Shown: one piece after another, positions 21,951 to 33,336 of the stretch
How the letters are laid out: every line of letters starts with the position of its first letter
Position numbering within the stretch: position 1 is the stretch's first letter
Made by a program: the position numbers and the translations under genes
Notes under the pieces: model-generated
Database searches by the model: none
Told to the model about the DNA's origin: nothing
Seen by the model: only the letters and a program-made list of their open reading frames with translations
From: Gautieria morchelliformis
Taxonomy: Eukaryota; Basidiomycota; Agaricomycetes; Gomphales; Gomphaceae
Direction of reading: 5' to 3'
Assembly (NCBI GenBank): GCA_015179125.1
Contig: WHVA01000473.1
Location: 24,639 to 88,638, forward strand
Length of the DNA: 64,000 bases

Positions 21951-23698
21951 CTAGCGGTGTCTGGGGAGGTCACGTGGCTTGCCCACCCCCCGAAGCTCTA
22001 GATAGCTATCTAGGGCTTCAAGGTCCTTGCAGGACGACATGGGTTCCCATGTCACGTTGCCTAGGGTCCAATGGACCTGGAACTCCAGGTCCGTCGAGTT
22101 TATCCATCGATGTACGATAATCTCGTCGACGAGCCACTCCTCGTCGTCATTTGCTCCGAAGTCATAAAATGACTTGGCCTCACGACGAGGGAACAATTCG
22201 TCGTTGTTAGCCTCGTATCGCCGTACGAGGCTGGAATGGAAGACCGGTGAAATGCGACGGCTTTCAGTTTGTCGGGAAGATCGAGGGTCACCGTCGAGGC
22301 GTCGTTGTGAGCCTCGACGATGCAGTATGGTCCGATGTACCGCGGGACTAGCTTTCTGGCTCTTCCTTTCGGGAGAGTTAGGTTTTGTGTCGAAAGGTAG
22401 ATGCGGTCGTTGGCCGCGTACCTGTTGCTCGCCATACGTTTCTTATTTGCGTGAAACGTTTGCGTCACTCGATGCTCTATTATTGCATCATGTGCCGCCA
22501 TCAGGTTCCATTTTGCCTGATGTGCGAACCGGGCCACCCCCTTGAACGGGGTGTCCATGGCTATGGGGAGGTCTATCTGCGGCATATAGCCGTGGATCAG
22601 CTCGAAAGGTGCGAACCCTGTGGTCGTGCCGACATTGCTGTTGAGGGCGACCTCAACCATTGGGCATTTCAATGCCCAATCCTTCTGATCATCTCTGACG
22701 ACTGCGCGCAATATCTGGCTGATTGAGCGGTTGGCCCGCTCGGTTGCTCCATCCGTTTGGGGATGGAAGGCAGTTGACATGAAGAGCTTAGTCCCCATGA
22801 GTCGCTGTAGTTCACGCCAGAAGATCGACGTGAACTTCGAGTCTCTGTCCGAGACGATGGAGTCGGGAACTCTGTGGAGTCAAATGACCTCCTTCAGAAA
22901 CAGCCAGGCTACTCCCTTGGCTGACACGCTCGTCGTGGTTGGTACGAGGTGTACGAGCGACGTTAGTCGGTCGATGACTACCATCAGGTATTCACAGTCG
23001 TTGGATCTGGGCAGGGGCCCCATGAAGTCGATGCCAATCGACTGCCACGGCCTATCTGGAATGGGTAGGCTGTGTAGTAGGCCTTTGGGCCGTTGTGGTC
23101 CGGTTTTCGTCATCTGACACCTCGCGCACGATGTGCAGAACACTTCTATGTCTGGGCTCATGCCTGGCCACCAATATGCTCTTCGAACGTAGTTCGAAGT
23201 CTTCAGATGGCCGTAGTGGCCGACTATCTGATGTGCCCGATCGATGATAATTTCGATCAGCTTCCTTCCCCCTTGAAGAACAGAGCGGGGGACGGCAATG
23301 ACGTCTCTTTTGAGCTGATTCTTAGTCCAGATCAGCCCATCCCGGATCCTGAATCTCGGGTGCACGTCCGGGTGCACCATGATCTTTGTGAACATGGTGT
23401 CCCTGTGGTACGCGTCTTGTAGGACCTTAGACAGGTCTATGCCTTGCTCGATGACCCGGCACAGGGGCGCGTCGTCATTTCCTGCGGCGATGGCTCTGAC
23501 CTCATCGTTGTCGTCGCGGGACACGGCGACGTTCGCGGGCTCTGGTGAGCCCTCGTTTAATGTGGCGGCTTCCATTACTCTTGCCTCTGTCTTCTCAGTG
23601 AGGCGTTTAGAGCGTCTTGTCGCCGCTGTTTGCAACTCGACATACCAGTCGGTGGGCAATAACTCACCGTCCGGGTCCAAACGCGCATCCGCGTTCAC
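21951..23698 (-). pseudogene. Outer element integrase and chromodomain
   Basis: The zinc-binding region (HQIVGHYGHLKTSNYVRRAY, C-x2-C 'CTSCARCQMTK') is followed by the core with 'GIDFMGPLPRSNDCEYLMVV'. A TGA at 22880-22882 follows 'LFLKEVI'; the related fragment near 59625 reads Arg there, so CGA to TGA. The frame resumes through 'FHPQTDGATERANRS' (near 22760), and shifts near 22240 into 'RYEANNDELFPRREAKSF'. The chromodomain follows: 'EEWLVDEIIVHRWINSTD', 'FQVHWTLGNVTWEPMSSC'. It ends in TAG at 21951-21953, 11 nt before ORF3. Confidence 0.9.
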
Positions 23699-25149
23699 GA
23701 AGACATGGTCCGGGTGATTGTCATCACTCGTGTCGCTCTCATAATAGCGCGACAGGCAGTCCGCTACCTTGTTCTCTATACCATCAACATGAATGGTGTT
23801 GAAATTGAACCAGGAGAGAAACTCCCACCATCTGACCTGCGGTCAGATAGGCTCTTCTGGGTCTCCAAGTACTCGAGCCCTTTGTGGTCTGTGACGAGGG
23901 TGAACCTTCACCCCAGCAGTTTGTCCTCCCATTTCATGAGATCCTCGAGCAGCACCGCGATCGTCTCGTGCTCGTGAGTCCGGTAGTGTTGCTGAGCAAC
24001 GCTGAACTTCTTTGACAAGAAGCCGGCTGGTCGACAAGTTTTCCAGTCAGGACCTTGGCCGTAGACCGCACCGACACTGGCTTTTGAACCGTCGGTGATC
24101 ACCCAGATCAGCGCTGGGCACCTTGCGTCTACTGGACGCAGGATCGGGGCCTTACAGGCCAACGCCTTAATGCTTTGCCAGCATTTGTCGAGTAGTGGCG
24201 TCCATTCAAATGGACGGTTATTACGTGCACAGCCCGATAGCGGGGTGGTATATGCGCTAACATCCAGCATGTAGTGTGCCAGATACTGTACCAGCCCGAG
24301 GAAATGCTGGACGTCGTTGAACGTCCGTGGCCTGAGCCACTCGCGGATGCATTGCATCTTGTCCTCGTCGGCATGTACCCCTCGGCCATCGATCATATGG
24401 CCGAGACAATCCATTCGGATGGAGTAGAGGTCCACCTTTTTCTTCCTCAGAAAGAGGTGATTCTTCCTCAGTCTGTCAAAGACGATGTAGAGGCGCTCTT
24501 CATGCTCTTGTATTGAGAGCGAGAATATGAAGATGTCGTCCATGTATACATGGACGAAGTGACCTATGCAGTCGCGGAAAATGGCTGTCATCAGCCGTTG
24601 GAATGTTGATGGGGAATTACAGTCCCCCATCTGTATCACCTGGCTCCTGAAGGTGCCAAGGATCATGGCAAAGGCAGTCTTTGCTACGTGATCCAGATGG
24701 ATCCGGATCTGCTCGTATACTTCTGACATATCGAGTTTTGTTCGATATCGGCAGCGAGCCATGTCGCTGCGTATGATATCTTGATCTGGGAAGGGCGTGA
24801 CGTCCTTCACTGTGTTCTCGTTCTGCTGGCGTAGATCGAAGACGGTTCTCCACGTACCGTTCTTCTTCGGCACACACAGCATGGGCACTGCCTGCTGTGC
24901 TACTGCCGGAATCCACCACTTTGCAGTGGTGTATCGTTCTATCTTAGCCGACAGTTCCTCTCGGAAGTGTTTGGGGCATTTCGGTAGTTGATACCGCATG
25001 TGCTTGTTGGGATCGATGATGTTGATCTCATGGTTGATCTCCCGTAGTGGCGGGAGTTCTAATGGAATGCCACTGACTAGGTCAGTGATTCTTTCCATCC
25101 ATTCCTTGCGGAGGCGAGGAAGGTCATCATCCATGAGGAAGGTCATCAT
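23699..25149 (-). pseudogene. Outer element reverse transcriptase and RNase H
   Basis: RT motifs: 'VPMLCVPKKNGTWRTVFDLR', 'KLDMSEVYEQIRI', 'QMGDCNSPSTFQRLM', catalytic 'YMDD' at 24546-24535, then 'LGHMIDGRGV' and 'VQHFLGLVQYLAHYM'. RNase H follows with 'WVITDGSKASVGAVYGQG' and 'YRTHEHETIAVLLEDLMKW'. A TGA at 23908-23910 after 'EDKLLG' interrupts 'RFTLVTDHKGLEYLETQ', where Arg (CGA) is expected. Another shift lies before 'VADCLSRYYESDT' near 23740. The spacing of 'DCNSP' instead of 'GLTNSP' sets this family apart from the inner element and from the element at 59.7 kb. Confidence 0.9.
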
Positions 25150-25690
25150 CCGTGAGGATGATGGTAGTGGATGGCTTAGATGCCATTAGGCGCTGTTGGC
25201 GTCTATTAGGTCCCACGGCGTGCGGGCCCACTTTCCTCTTTCCCATCACTTTCACCGTTAGGTGAGAGTGTCTCTCCCTATGGCTGTAGGGTGAGTTCGA
25301 GGACGAGTCGTCCCGCGACTCGTCCTCCTGGCTTCAATGAGCCAGGTTCGGCTTCGGCGCCTGGGTGATCATGCTCACCCGTGGCCCTTTGTCCTCGTTC
25401 TTCGATTCGTCATCGTCGAATGAGACCTTGCCCGTGGGGATCACTTTGTTCCCCTTGCGAATCGTCCCTGGGCTTGAGAAGTCCAGGGTTATGCCGAATC
25501 TCCTTAGGAACAGTGTCCCTAAGATCGCATCATACTATTCGATGTTTGCTACGTCGAAATATTCGTTGTATGTCCCACGACCAAACTTGATGGTCGTGTT
25601 CGTTCCATAGTTGATTGTGGAACGGCTGCCTATGCAGGCTAGCTGCAGCGCGATTGGTTGCTCCAGGGAGAATGTCTTCATCCCTGTAGC
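25150..25690 (-). pseudogene. Outer element protease remainder and linker to RT
   Basis: Continues the gag/protease frame past a TGA at 25691-25693 ('SPKFT-stop-ATGMK', probably an old CGA). It contains aspartic-protease-like sequence: 'IALQLACIGSRSTINYG', 'GRGTYNEYFDVANIE', a further stop near 25535, and 'ILGTLFLRRFGITLDFS'. A charged linker follows that leads into RT near 25149. Confidence 0.7.
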
Positions 25691-28446
25691 TCACGTGAAT
25701 TTGGGGGACAGCAGTACCCCTTCGCTGCCGCTATCTAGCAGGCAGTGGGCTTTTACACCATTTATTTCCCAGTACCCTGATAGGGTATGGTTCTCACTGC
25801 ACGGACGCGTTGGCCGCGTCCTGTGTTTGCTTTGGTGGTGATACACCAGCTCGGCCGCCTTGTCTGGCGTGACCGATGTGTGTGCTGCCATGACCTTCAT
25901 GGCGGTTTCGTCTTCCAGTGCGAATCTGATCGCGCTGGACCTGTAGGTGGTGTCTTCCACCTCCTCGTCCCATTCATAGTATTGGGACGGCTCTGGGTCC
26001 CATTCTTCAGTGGGCGCATCTCCGTTGTCCTGAGTGTCGTTGGGTTGGGGATCACCCTCCCCCTCTTCGTCAATTTGTTGAAGAGAATTTTGACCGAGAT
26101 CCGTTTCCGGATCCTCGGCTTCATTGTCGTGCCTCACGGCCGCTGTCCTTATACCGGACCTAAGCCGGGGGCACTCTGCCTTCTTGTGGCCAGGTTGGCC
26201 GCATTCAAAGCATGTGGTGTTGCTTTGGCTGCCGCTGGGCCTATCGTTAGGCCGGCCCGACATTTTCGTCGGTGGGGCAGGTCGTGGGGACAACCCTGAC
26301 GCTTGAGGCTGTTTAGCTTCAGGCGGGCGTCCAGCTTGTGCTGGGTGTGAGGGCAGTAGCCATTGTCCTGTTCCGCTTCTTGCGAACAGGCTGGGCCTGG
26401 TCAGGCCCGTTTGTGTCAACGGCTTGCTCCCTGTGAGCCGGGCAGCGCTTGCCGTTGCTGCTGCGCTTTCTGCGTGGCACATCCCCATGTTGTATCGGGA
26501 TGCCTCCTCGATCATCTGGGCCGTCTCGAAGAGTTTCTCTATTGAGCTGCTCTCGGCATTATAGCCTTTTTTGAGGACCTCGTTGCACAGTGTTTCGCGC
26601 AGCGCTGATACGAACCGTCTCCGGAACGTGTACTCGTCTGGCAGCTCTATCATACGTGCCGCGTATTTTGTGAGCTCGTTCAGCATCTCCTGAACGGTTT
26701 TCATGCCTTGCATGACCATGTCAAATTTATTCGATGCGTGATGGTACGTCAGTGTGTGCAGGAACCTTTTTTGAAGGCCTTGCATCACGGTTTCCAGCAT
26801 CCAGCTGCAGACCTGGCGATCGAAGCGTTCAACATTTCGAAGGAACCATTCCTGGGCTTCGCCGGTGAGGCGAGTGCCCACATAGCCGACCTGCATGTCA
26901 ATGCTGGTTGGCCCTAGGAGGCAATTCATTTTTAGCCATCGTAGGATGGCTGCCACGAAGATTTCAAACTCTTCGAGGTCAGATCCCCCGGCATATGGCT
27001 CGGGGTGGGCCAATTTTACGCCGGCTTTCGCTAGCACAGACTTCTCCGGGTCTGTGTCCGCGGCGTCTGCTAACGCCACACGGATCATCTGTGTGATCCC
27101 GTGGTACGGCTCCATTGGTACGATGTCAGCCTGGTCAGGGATTCCCTGGCCTTCCGTTGGGGCCATGGATCGTTCGCGTGGTTGTGACGCCGCGTGGGGC
27201 AGGCTGTTATATGCCCTGATGGGCCCCAGGCCTGGATCGGGCTCGGGATCGGGAGCATTTTGTGCCTGGTGTCCCCGGTCAGTCCCGCCTTGCGGATCCG
27301 AAGCCTGCTGTTGTAGGCTGCGTGCACCTGCCATGCGTCCTGTACGGCTTGCGTGAGCTGCTCGTCGGGCAGCTGAGCGGTGTAGCTGTGGGCCACTGTC
27401 TCTTCAGCATTTTTCGCTAGTAGCTTGAGTGCCCGTGTGTGGCGGCGCGCGGCTGCGGCTTCTTTACACTGCCAGTGTGAGACTTCGAGCTCTAAGCTCT
27501 CGGTCGTCATTTCAGAGTCAGGCTCTGAGGCGACCTGATCCCTAACGATCTGTTGGATCGTTTTACGGCTGTCCGTTGGGGCAGCCGGTTGTTCTTGAGG
27601 TTCGTTCCCAAACCTTACGTCCTGTTCGACCGGGATGGCTGGCGGCGGCATTTGCTGCTTGTCTCGCTCCTTTCGGCATGGGTCTTCCACGTCGCGACTG
27701 CGTTCGTTGGCTGCGGACTGTTGCGAGCTCGGACGAGTTGCGTCGCGTTCCCCACGTGGGCGGAGTGCTTTCTGGACGTCCTCCAGCGTGGCTGCGTCTT
27801 GCAGCCTGATCTCCTCCGCCTGGTGGAGTTCCTTGCTGATTGCCATTAGGGCGGCGGTGGCGTTGTCAAGCTGCGATGCCAGCTGATCGTGCTTGTGGCG
27901 TGTTAGCGTACTTCGGTGCAGCGCAGCCTGCACCTGTTTGTTCAGGGCCTCTGCCGTCTTGTGGTCGATGGCGTGAGCCCTCGAGCTCTTGCGACTGGAG
28001 CTCGAGTATTCTGAGTCCTGACAATCGTCTGGGGCTCGTCTTTTTTGCCGTCGTCCTCCTTCAGGGACGATCGTCGTCACTCTACTTCGTGAGCGTCGGT
28101 TTGAGTCGTGGCTTTGTGCCCGCCTCGACGTTGTTGCTCTACCGTCTGACGACGGGGAGACTTCTCTGCCCTTTCCTTTTTCCTTGGGCAGAGAGAGATG
28201 GGGGGGCGGTGCCGGCTCATTGCCCGGCATCGTCTCTTCCTCGGCCACGCTCGATGAGATGTGGTCGGGGTTTTCCTCGTCCTCTACTGAGGGGACGAGG
28301 GTGGGGAGATCTACGATCTCTCCGTCTTCTATCGTCCTGTTCTCTTGGTCCAGGATAGCGTCAGCCGTCGTGTCGCTGGGCTGCGCCTGGGGCGTGGACC
28401 TCGAGCTCGTCGCTCGTGTCCGTCTTCGACTGGGTGGGATCATCAT
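25691..28446 (-). pseudogene. Outer element Gag and start of protease
   Basis: A long Gag precursor split over two frames. The first frame (28446 to about 27340) starts 'MMIPPSRRRTRATSSRSTPQ' and has an acidic region, an Arg/Ser-rich basic patch (SRRAQSHDSNRRSRSR) and long charged helices (about 27960-27750, 'RHKHDQLASQLDNATAALMA'). A shift near 27340 joins it to the second frame with the gag capsid domain ('HPEPYAGGSDLEEFEIFV', 'LTGEAQEWFLRNVERFD', 'FRRRFVSALRETL'). A zinc knuckle 'CFECGQPGHKKAEC' lies near 26220-26170, and the protease active site 'LLDSGSEGVLLS' near 25740-25705. About 900 codons in all, long for gypsy Gag. Confidence 0.88.
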
Positions 28447-28584
28447 GCTCGCAGCCGACAGTAGAAGGTCTACTGGAGGATCTCAACGATGTTTAGTCGT
28501 CGATGCAGCGATCTTTTTCAAGATTGCTTTGAATCCACTATCGGTTGGTCGCGTGGCGATCAACCGCAGGATAGTTCAAAAAGG

Positions 28585-28797
28585 TGTAAAGATGTCTATC
28601 TTAAGCCTTAAGTCACAAGAGCACGACAGAACTTGACCAATGAGTGGTATTCTGATGCTACGTAGTGACAGTGTAAGGGTAAGATGCGATGGGGACCGCT
28701 AGCCGGTTCCCACGCATAAACTATACAGTGGGTCCCTAAGGGGCCCACTGGGATTATGTAATAACTAATGTACATGTAGATACACGGGTTATTTACA
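28585..28797 (-). repeat. 5' LTR of outer gypsy element
   Basis: 213-bp partner of 13076-13288. On the minus strand the internal sequence after it begins CCTTTTTGAACTATCC; this neither starts with the TGG of a tRNA 3'-end primer site nor matches a word in the LTR. Confidence 0.95.
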
Positions 28798-29405
28798 CTT
28801 GTGGGGCTGTGCTTTCATTAGCAGGTCTGCCAGCATGCTGCTTGTAGGTACATATCCAATCTGAATAACTCTCTGTGCAAGTTTCTCTTGCAGCCAAAAA
28901 TATCTGAGATCTAGGTGCTTCATCCACCCATGATGTTCCAGGTTTTTGGCAACTGATAGGGTGGATTGGTTATCGATGTAAAGGTGAGATGGGTTCTCGA
29001 TTCTTGAGCCAAGTTCACCAAAGAGATTCCACAGCCACACGATCTCCATTCCTGTGCAAACTGAAGCCACAAACTCGGCTTCTGTTGTGGACAGGGTGAC
29101 TATGTGTTGTATCTTGCTTGTCCAACTAATAGCTCTGGTCCTGATCTTAGTGAGGAATCTGGAGGTTGATCGTCCATTGTCAGGATTCCCTCCATGGTCG
29201 GTGTCCATCCATGTTTGGAATGACTTGGTGGAAGGATCTGGTGCAAAGGTAAGGGCCAAATCAAAAGTCCATTGTAGGTAGTGCAGGAGGTGCTTCACTG
29301 CCGTCCAATGCTTCGGTCCTGGATTCAAGTTGAATCATGCAAGGCAGGCAATGGCATATGAAATATCGGGGTGTGTTGCTATCGCTAGATAATTCAGTGC
29401 CCCGA
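28798..29405 (-). pseudogene. Ty1/copia RNase H, right part of a split gene
   Basis: Minus-strand copia pol. 'GALNYLAIATHPDISYAIAC' (about 29400-29340) is followed by TGA at 29335-29337 where family members have Arg before 'FNLNPGPKHW'. RNase H continues with 'HLLHYLQWTFDLALTF', 'WMDTDHGGNPDNGRSTSRFL', 'LSTTEAEFVASVCTGMEIVW', 'LYIDNQSTLSVAKN', 'HLDLRYFWLQEKL' and 'ADLLMKAQPHK'. It is cut by the outer gypsy element at 28797 and by an L3 LTR at 29406. RT and integrase are not present. Confidence 0.92.
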
Positions 29406-29876
29406 TGTCAAGATTGGGTTTTTAGGCATTAATATCATGTATTAGTGAACACAGTGAATGCCCAAATGGCTTGTGCAACGAACTGTGTAGTTCGGTGAAT
29501 ATGATGCACAAATAAATATTTAGAAGGTAAGAGGGCTACCCGAATGGGGCTCGCCCTATCTATAGTCATAGCGAAATAGCCCGTGACACTTGACGATGTA
29601 ACGTACAAGGTCTCATGGAAAGGTTGTCTAGTAGTAACAATCCTTTTGCCGGTGAAGGTGCTCCTTTGGAACCCTTTGCCGACAGCATCGATAATTGTAT
29701 GAAGGCTAAAGTAATGAAGGTGAAGTACAAAAACTTACCAGTGGTGCTTAAGTCCTCCTCTGGTCTAAGATAGGGGTCTATAGAAGAGGGCTCAAGATGA
29801 TGATCACAGTGAGGTCAAGTTTTGCACAAGATAGACGTATGATAATTGAACTGCAGAATATACATGCGAACGTAAG
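29406..29876 (-). repeat. L3-family LTR, 3' part, minus orientation
   Basis: The reverse complement matches the right third of the L3 LTR (compare 30683-31148), ending 'aaacccaatcttgaca' at 29406 inside the copia RNase H. It is more diverged than the other L3 copies and is cut at 29876 where a plus-oriented L3 LTR begins. Confidence 0.8.
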
Positions 29877-31148
29877 TGTCATGACGCGTTTATTTCTCAT
29901 ACTCAGGTGCTCTGTCCTGCCATTTCTCACTCCATCTCCGTGCTCGTTCTGATCGCCATTGTCATGTTCGGCAACCGATTCTCGCTGTTCGCGCCAATTA
30001 CCATAGCCAGGTCGTCAACGCACGATCGACGTCTTTGGACTGACTTGGCAGTCATCGCTGGGCCTATCACCTCCTCTGCTCGACCCTCTTCCAATGGTGT
30101 TCTGATAATTGGATTGTCATGACCTGTGTATTTCCTGCACCTTGTTATCCCCATTTCCCCTTTCGCTACTCCTCCCCAGTGTTCGCTCGGCTTCGCCCTC
30201 CACCTCGACCTCTCCTCCTCTATGTCATCTCTGTTTGCCCTTCCTCGCATTTCGCCGAACAGCCATTCGCTGCTCACATCACTCGCCAGCAGGCACACCA
30301 TCAAATCACGATCGACATCCCTATCCGGCATGATGGCTCGTCAGTAACTCCATCAGCTTCTCGATCCAACCCCCTTTTGGTGTTCATATGAGCAGTGTGC
30401 GTTCGCGGGACGTCCTACCCGTGGGTCGTGTGAGATCAACCCAGTAGATGAAGAACCTGTGCAGGGCAGTGTATATGCGGGCCCCAAGACATGATTTCGT
30501 ACATAGGTGTCTTCGCCACCTTCACTCTCCGTTGTTTCATGTTCTCCCTCTTCTCTCATTCTATTGTATGTTTATTTCATCTATGTTGTATCATGACTGC
30601 GCACCCCTATCCAACCCTGACTTGTGACGGCCTCTTTCCCATTCGCGGATACCTTACGAGCATTCGATATAAGTAGTTTACATTCACATGTATATTCCCC
30701 AGTTCAATTATCATACGTCGTCCATCTTGTGCAAACTTGACCTCGCTGTGGTCATCGTCTTAAGCTTTCTCTTGGAGATTTCCATCTTCGACTAGCAGAG
30801 GACTTAGGCATCACTGGTGAGTTCTCATACTTCATCTTCGTTACCTTAGCCTTCGAACCATGTTCTGAGCTGTTGGCGAAGGGCTCCGAAGGAGCACCTT
30901 CGCCGGTGAAGGGATTGTCGAGACTTAGACAGCCCTTCCGTGAGACCTTGCACATTACATCATCAAGTGCCATGGGCTATTTCGCTACGACTGTAGATAG
31001 GGTGAGCCCCATTCAGGCAACCCTCTTACCTTGTGAACATTCATTGGTTCATCTATTTGCCGAACGGCATACTTATTCGCACAAGTTATTCGGGCATTCG
31101 CTGTGTTCACTAATACACGATATTAACGCCTAAAAACCAATCCTGACA
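29877..31148 (+). repeat. L3-family gypsy 5' LTR (1272 bp)
   Basis: Begins TGTCATGACGCG and ends AATCCTGACA. The same sequence recurs at 35447-36699 and in pieces at 37740-39021 and 39025-39454. It precedes a primer site and a gag ORF, so it is the 5' LTR of a plus-strand element. Confidence 0.88.
30668..30711 (+). promoter_or_regulatory. LTR promoter: TATA box and predicted transcript start, L3
   Basis: TATAAG at 30668-30673; 33 nt downstream of its first base is AGTTCAATTAT (30701-30711), the word complementary to the candidate primer site at 31151-31161. Confidence 0.65.
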
Positions 31149-31150
31149 GT

Positions 31151-31161
31151 ATAATTGAACT
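31151..31161 (+). promoter_or_regulatory. Candidate self-primer binding site, L3
   Basis: ATAATTGAACT begins 2 nt after the LTR end (31148) and is perfectly complementary over 11 nt to the LTR word at 30701-30711. Confidence 0.7.
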
Positions 31162-31350
31162 AACAGCTACAGTCAAAGCATTACCCTATTTTTTACGTCA
31201 TCTACACAACAAGAAAACCCTGTTGTCCATAGAACCCGCTCGACAGGTCCAGTTCCTACTCCAGCACCACTCCAGAGGTGAGCAGCTTCCGCCTCGTTCC
31301 CTTCGGAAAACCCCACAGAGGACATCATCCCTTTCTCCCGCCTCATCGCC

Positions 31351-33336
31351 ATGTCTGCATCTCGGCCTACACTGTACCACCCGGTCCCCGAACACGCATC
31401 ACCGCCTCTTTTCGACGTTCAACAGCAGCTGACTCCAGGCGAACAGCACTTCTCCCCACAGCGACCACTTTCAGCCAGCACTCCCATATCTAGTCATAGG
31501 CCCAGTGCCGATTCTTTACGCCGCTTATTCGCCCCTAATTCACCCAGTGGTCGCCCACAGAACCCTAGCACATTTCAAGAACCTTATCCTTCTAGGCTCC
31601 CTCGGATTGCCGGTGCTTCAGGACTCCAATTACAATCGGCCTTCGCACGACCCCACTTGCCACCTGCTTCACCTAGTCACACTCCGAACCCCTTTCTCGA
31701 CGTGCACTACGCCCAGTGTCCTCTTAACCCCCATCCTACATCTCCTCTCAATTCTAGGCATACCACCCCTGTATACGCAGAATCTCGGGCTTACACACCC
31801 GCTTCGCACAATTCTTCATTTCATTCGCATCACTCACATGCTTCTTCGCACTCTTCGCAGGCTCTTCGCAGTCTTCACCATTCGGTACATAGCGACCATA
31901 CTCGAGTCAGCTCTCAACCTACTCCCCCTCGCGAGGCACCTTTGGCAGACCAGGGACATCATGCTGACCCTGCGCCCAAGCAACATCTTGGCTATCCCGT
32001 TACTGGCGTGCCCTATTATGATCCGAATGCTTTGCCTTTCGGCAGTGCCCCACCTCTATTCGCAGGGCAACCTCACCCCTTCGTGGGACAACCTCCCCTG
32101 TACCAACCTCCAGCCCAGAGTCCTGCCCCACCTGGCGGGCCTGTGCCTCTTCCATTCGCGGGACAACCTCTCCCCTTGGCAGGACAACCTCTCCCCTTCG
32201 TGGGACAACCTCCCCTGCAGCAACCTCTGGCCCAGATTCCTGCCCCACCTGGCGGGCCTGCACCGCCTCCTCCACCACCTCTCAGGCCACCATTTCCCCA
32301 TTTCGGAGTGCCTCCGATCGGGCCTCCCGGGCCACCCGGGCCCCCCGGACCTCCTGGCCCACCTGCGCCCTTTGGTGGACGGCCTTGGCCGCAACCAGGG
32401 TTCCCGTGGAATCCCTATTATCCCTTTCCCTTCGCCTACCCTCAGGCTGCCCCTGATGGTGACTCCGACGCTGCGAAACCTGACAAATTCACAGGGAAAG
32501 AACCCCACCTTCTCCAAACATTCATCGCTAGTTGTATTATGGTCTTCAACAACAAGCCCCGAAAGTTCCAGCAGGAGCGACAGCGAGTCTCCTACGCAGC
32601 ATCCTACCTCAGCGACATTGCCTTGATTTGGTGGCAACCCTTTCTCATTCAGTTCCCAGAACCTCCCATTCGGAGCAACTGGCTTATCTTTGTCGACGAA
32701 CTTAATCGTCTTTTCAGTCAGGCTGACATCATCCAGGTATCTGAGCGAGCTATTCGCAGGCTCAAGATGCTCGACACCCATCATGTCAATCGCCACATGA
32801 CCACATTCACTGAGTTGTCCTCTTACGTCGAGTGGAACGATGCTGCCCTTTACGACGCTTTCTACAACAGCCTCGCTGAGCACATCAAAGACCACATGCT
32901 CTCCTACGAACGTCCCGAAAGCCTCGATGATCTCAAACGTCAGGCCCTTCGCATTGACAATCGCTACTGGGAGCGCCAAGGTGAAAAGCAGATTACAACC
33001 TCTATTCGTCCCCCTTCCTCTTCTGAACCTTCTTCTACACCACATACTAACACTCGACCCAGACCCTCTGCCGCAGCCAAGCCCGACGAACAGAAAGATC
33101 TTTCCGGCATCCTTGATGCTACTGGACGTCTGACTGAAGCCGAGAAAGAGCAATGAAAAACCAAAGGCCTTTGCCCTTATTGTGGCGAACCCCCCACACA
33201 TCACGCGAAGGGGTGCCGCTTTCAAGAGTCTGCCTCAACCACTGGCAGAGCTATCTTCACTCTCGAAGGCGACCCTCAGGTTGCGATTCTCGAAGAGGTT
33301 CCCGAAGATAGCGAAAGCTTTCCCGTGGAAGACTAA
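31351..33336 (+). pseudogene. L3 Gag (Pro-rich N-terminus, capsid domain, zinc knuckle) with a stop
   Basis: An open frame of 601 codons from ATG 31351 to TGA 33154-33156. The first 350 residues are Pro/His/Ser-rich, with degenerate repeats of 'GQPLP' and a collagen-like GPPGPPGPP run (about 32320-32370). The capsid domain follows: 'PDKFTGKEPHLLQTFI', 'AASYLSDIALIWWQPFL', 'NRLFSQADIIQVSERAIRRL', 'RQALRIDNRYWER'. Past the TGA (probably CGA) the same frame holds a zinc knuckle-like 'CPYCGEPPTHHAKGC' and stops at 33334-33336. Long proline-rich N-termini occur in other basidiomycete gypsy Gags; their role is not known to me. Confidence 0.85.

Larger units (their letters stand above)
13076..28797 (-). 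mobile_element. Outer Ty3/gypsy chromovirus, interrupted by a second element
   Basis: The 213-bp LTRs at 13076-13288 and 28585-28797 begin TGTAAA and end TTTACA. I count three differences between them. On the minus strand the order is gag with zinc knuckle, protease, RT, RNase H, integrase, chromodomain, then an extra ORF. Without the inner element (14296-20815 plus one CCTAC) it is about 9.2 kb. The copy is dead: stops at 25691, 23908 and 22880 and frameshifts near 27340 and 22240. A related integrase fragment is at 59207-59738. No LTR-derived self-priming word was found next to its 5' LTR. Confidence 0.93.

Noticed and set aside
28560-28584. tRNA primer site or self-priming site of the outer gypsy element
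   Set aside because: The sequence after the LTR (minus strand CCTTTTTGAACTATCC) neither begins with TGG nor matches a word in its LTR; an internal tRNA or half-tRNA primer cannot be excluded but is unsupported.
31505-32626. 373-codon plus-strand ORF overlapping L3 gag in another frame
   Set aside because: Arises from the Pro/Ser-rich repeats; the gag frame continues into a capsid domain, this one does not.
32056-33225. 389-codon minus-strand ORF opposite the L3 gag
   Set aside because: It is the shadow of the GC-rich, biased gag codons; no start context or domain, and gag itself has clear motifs.
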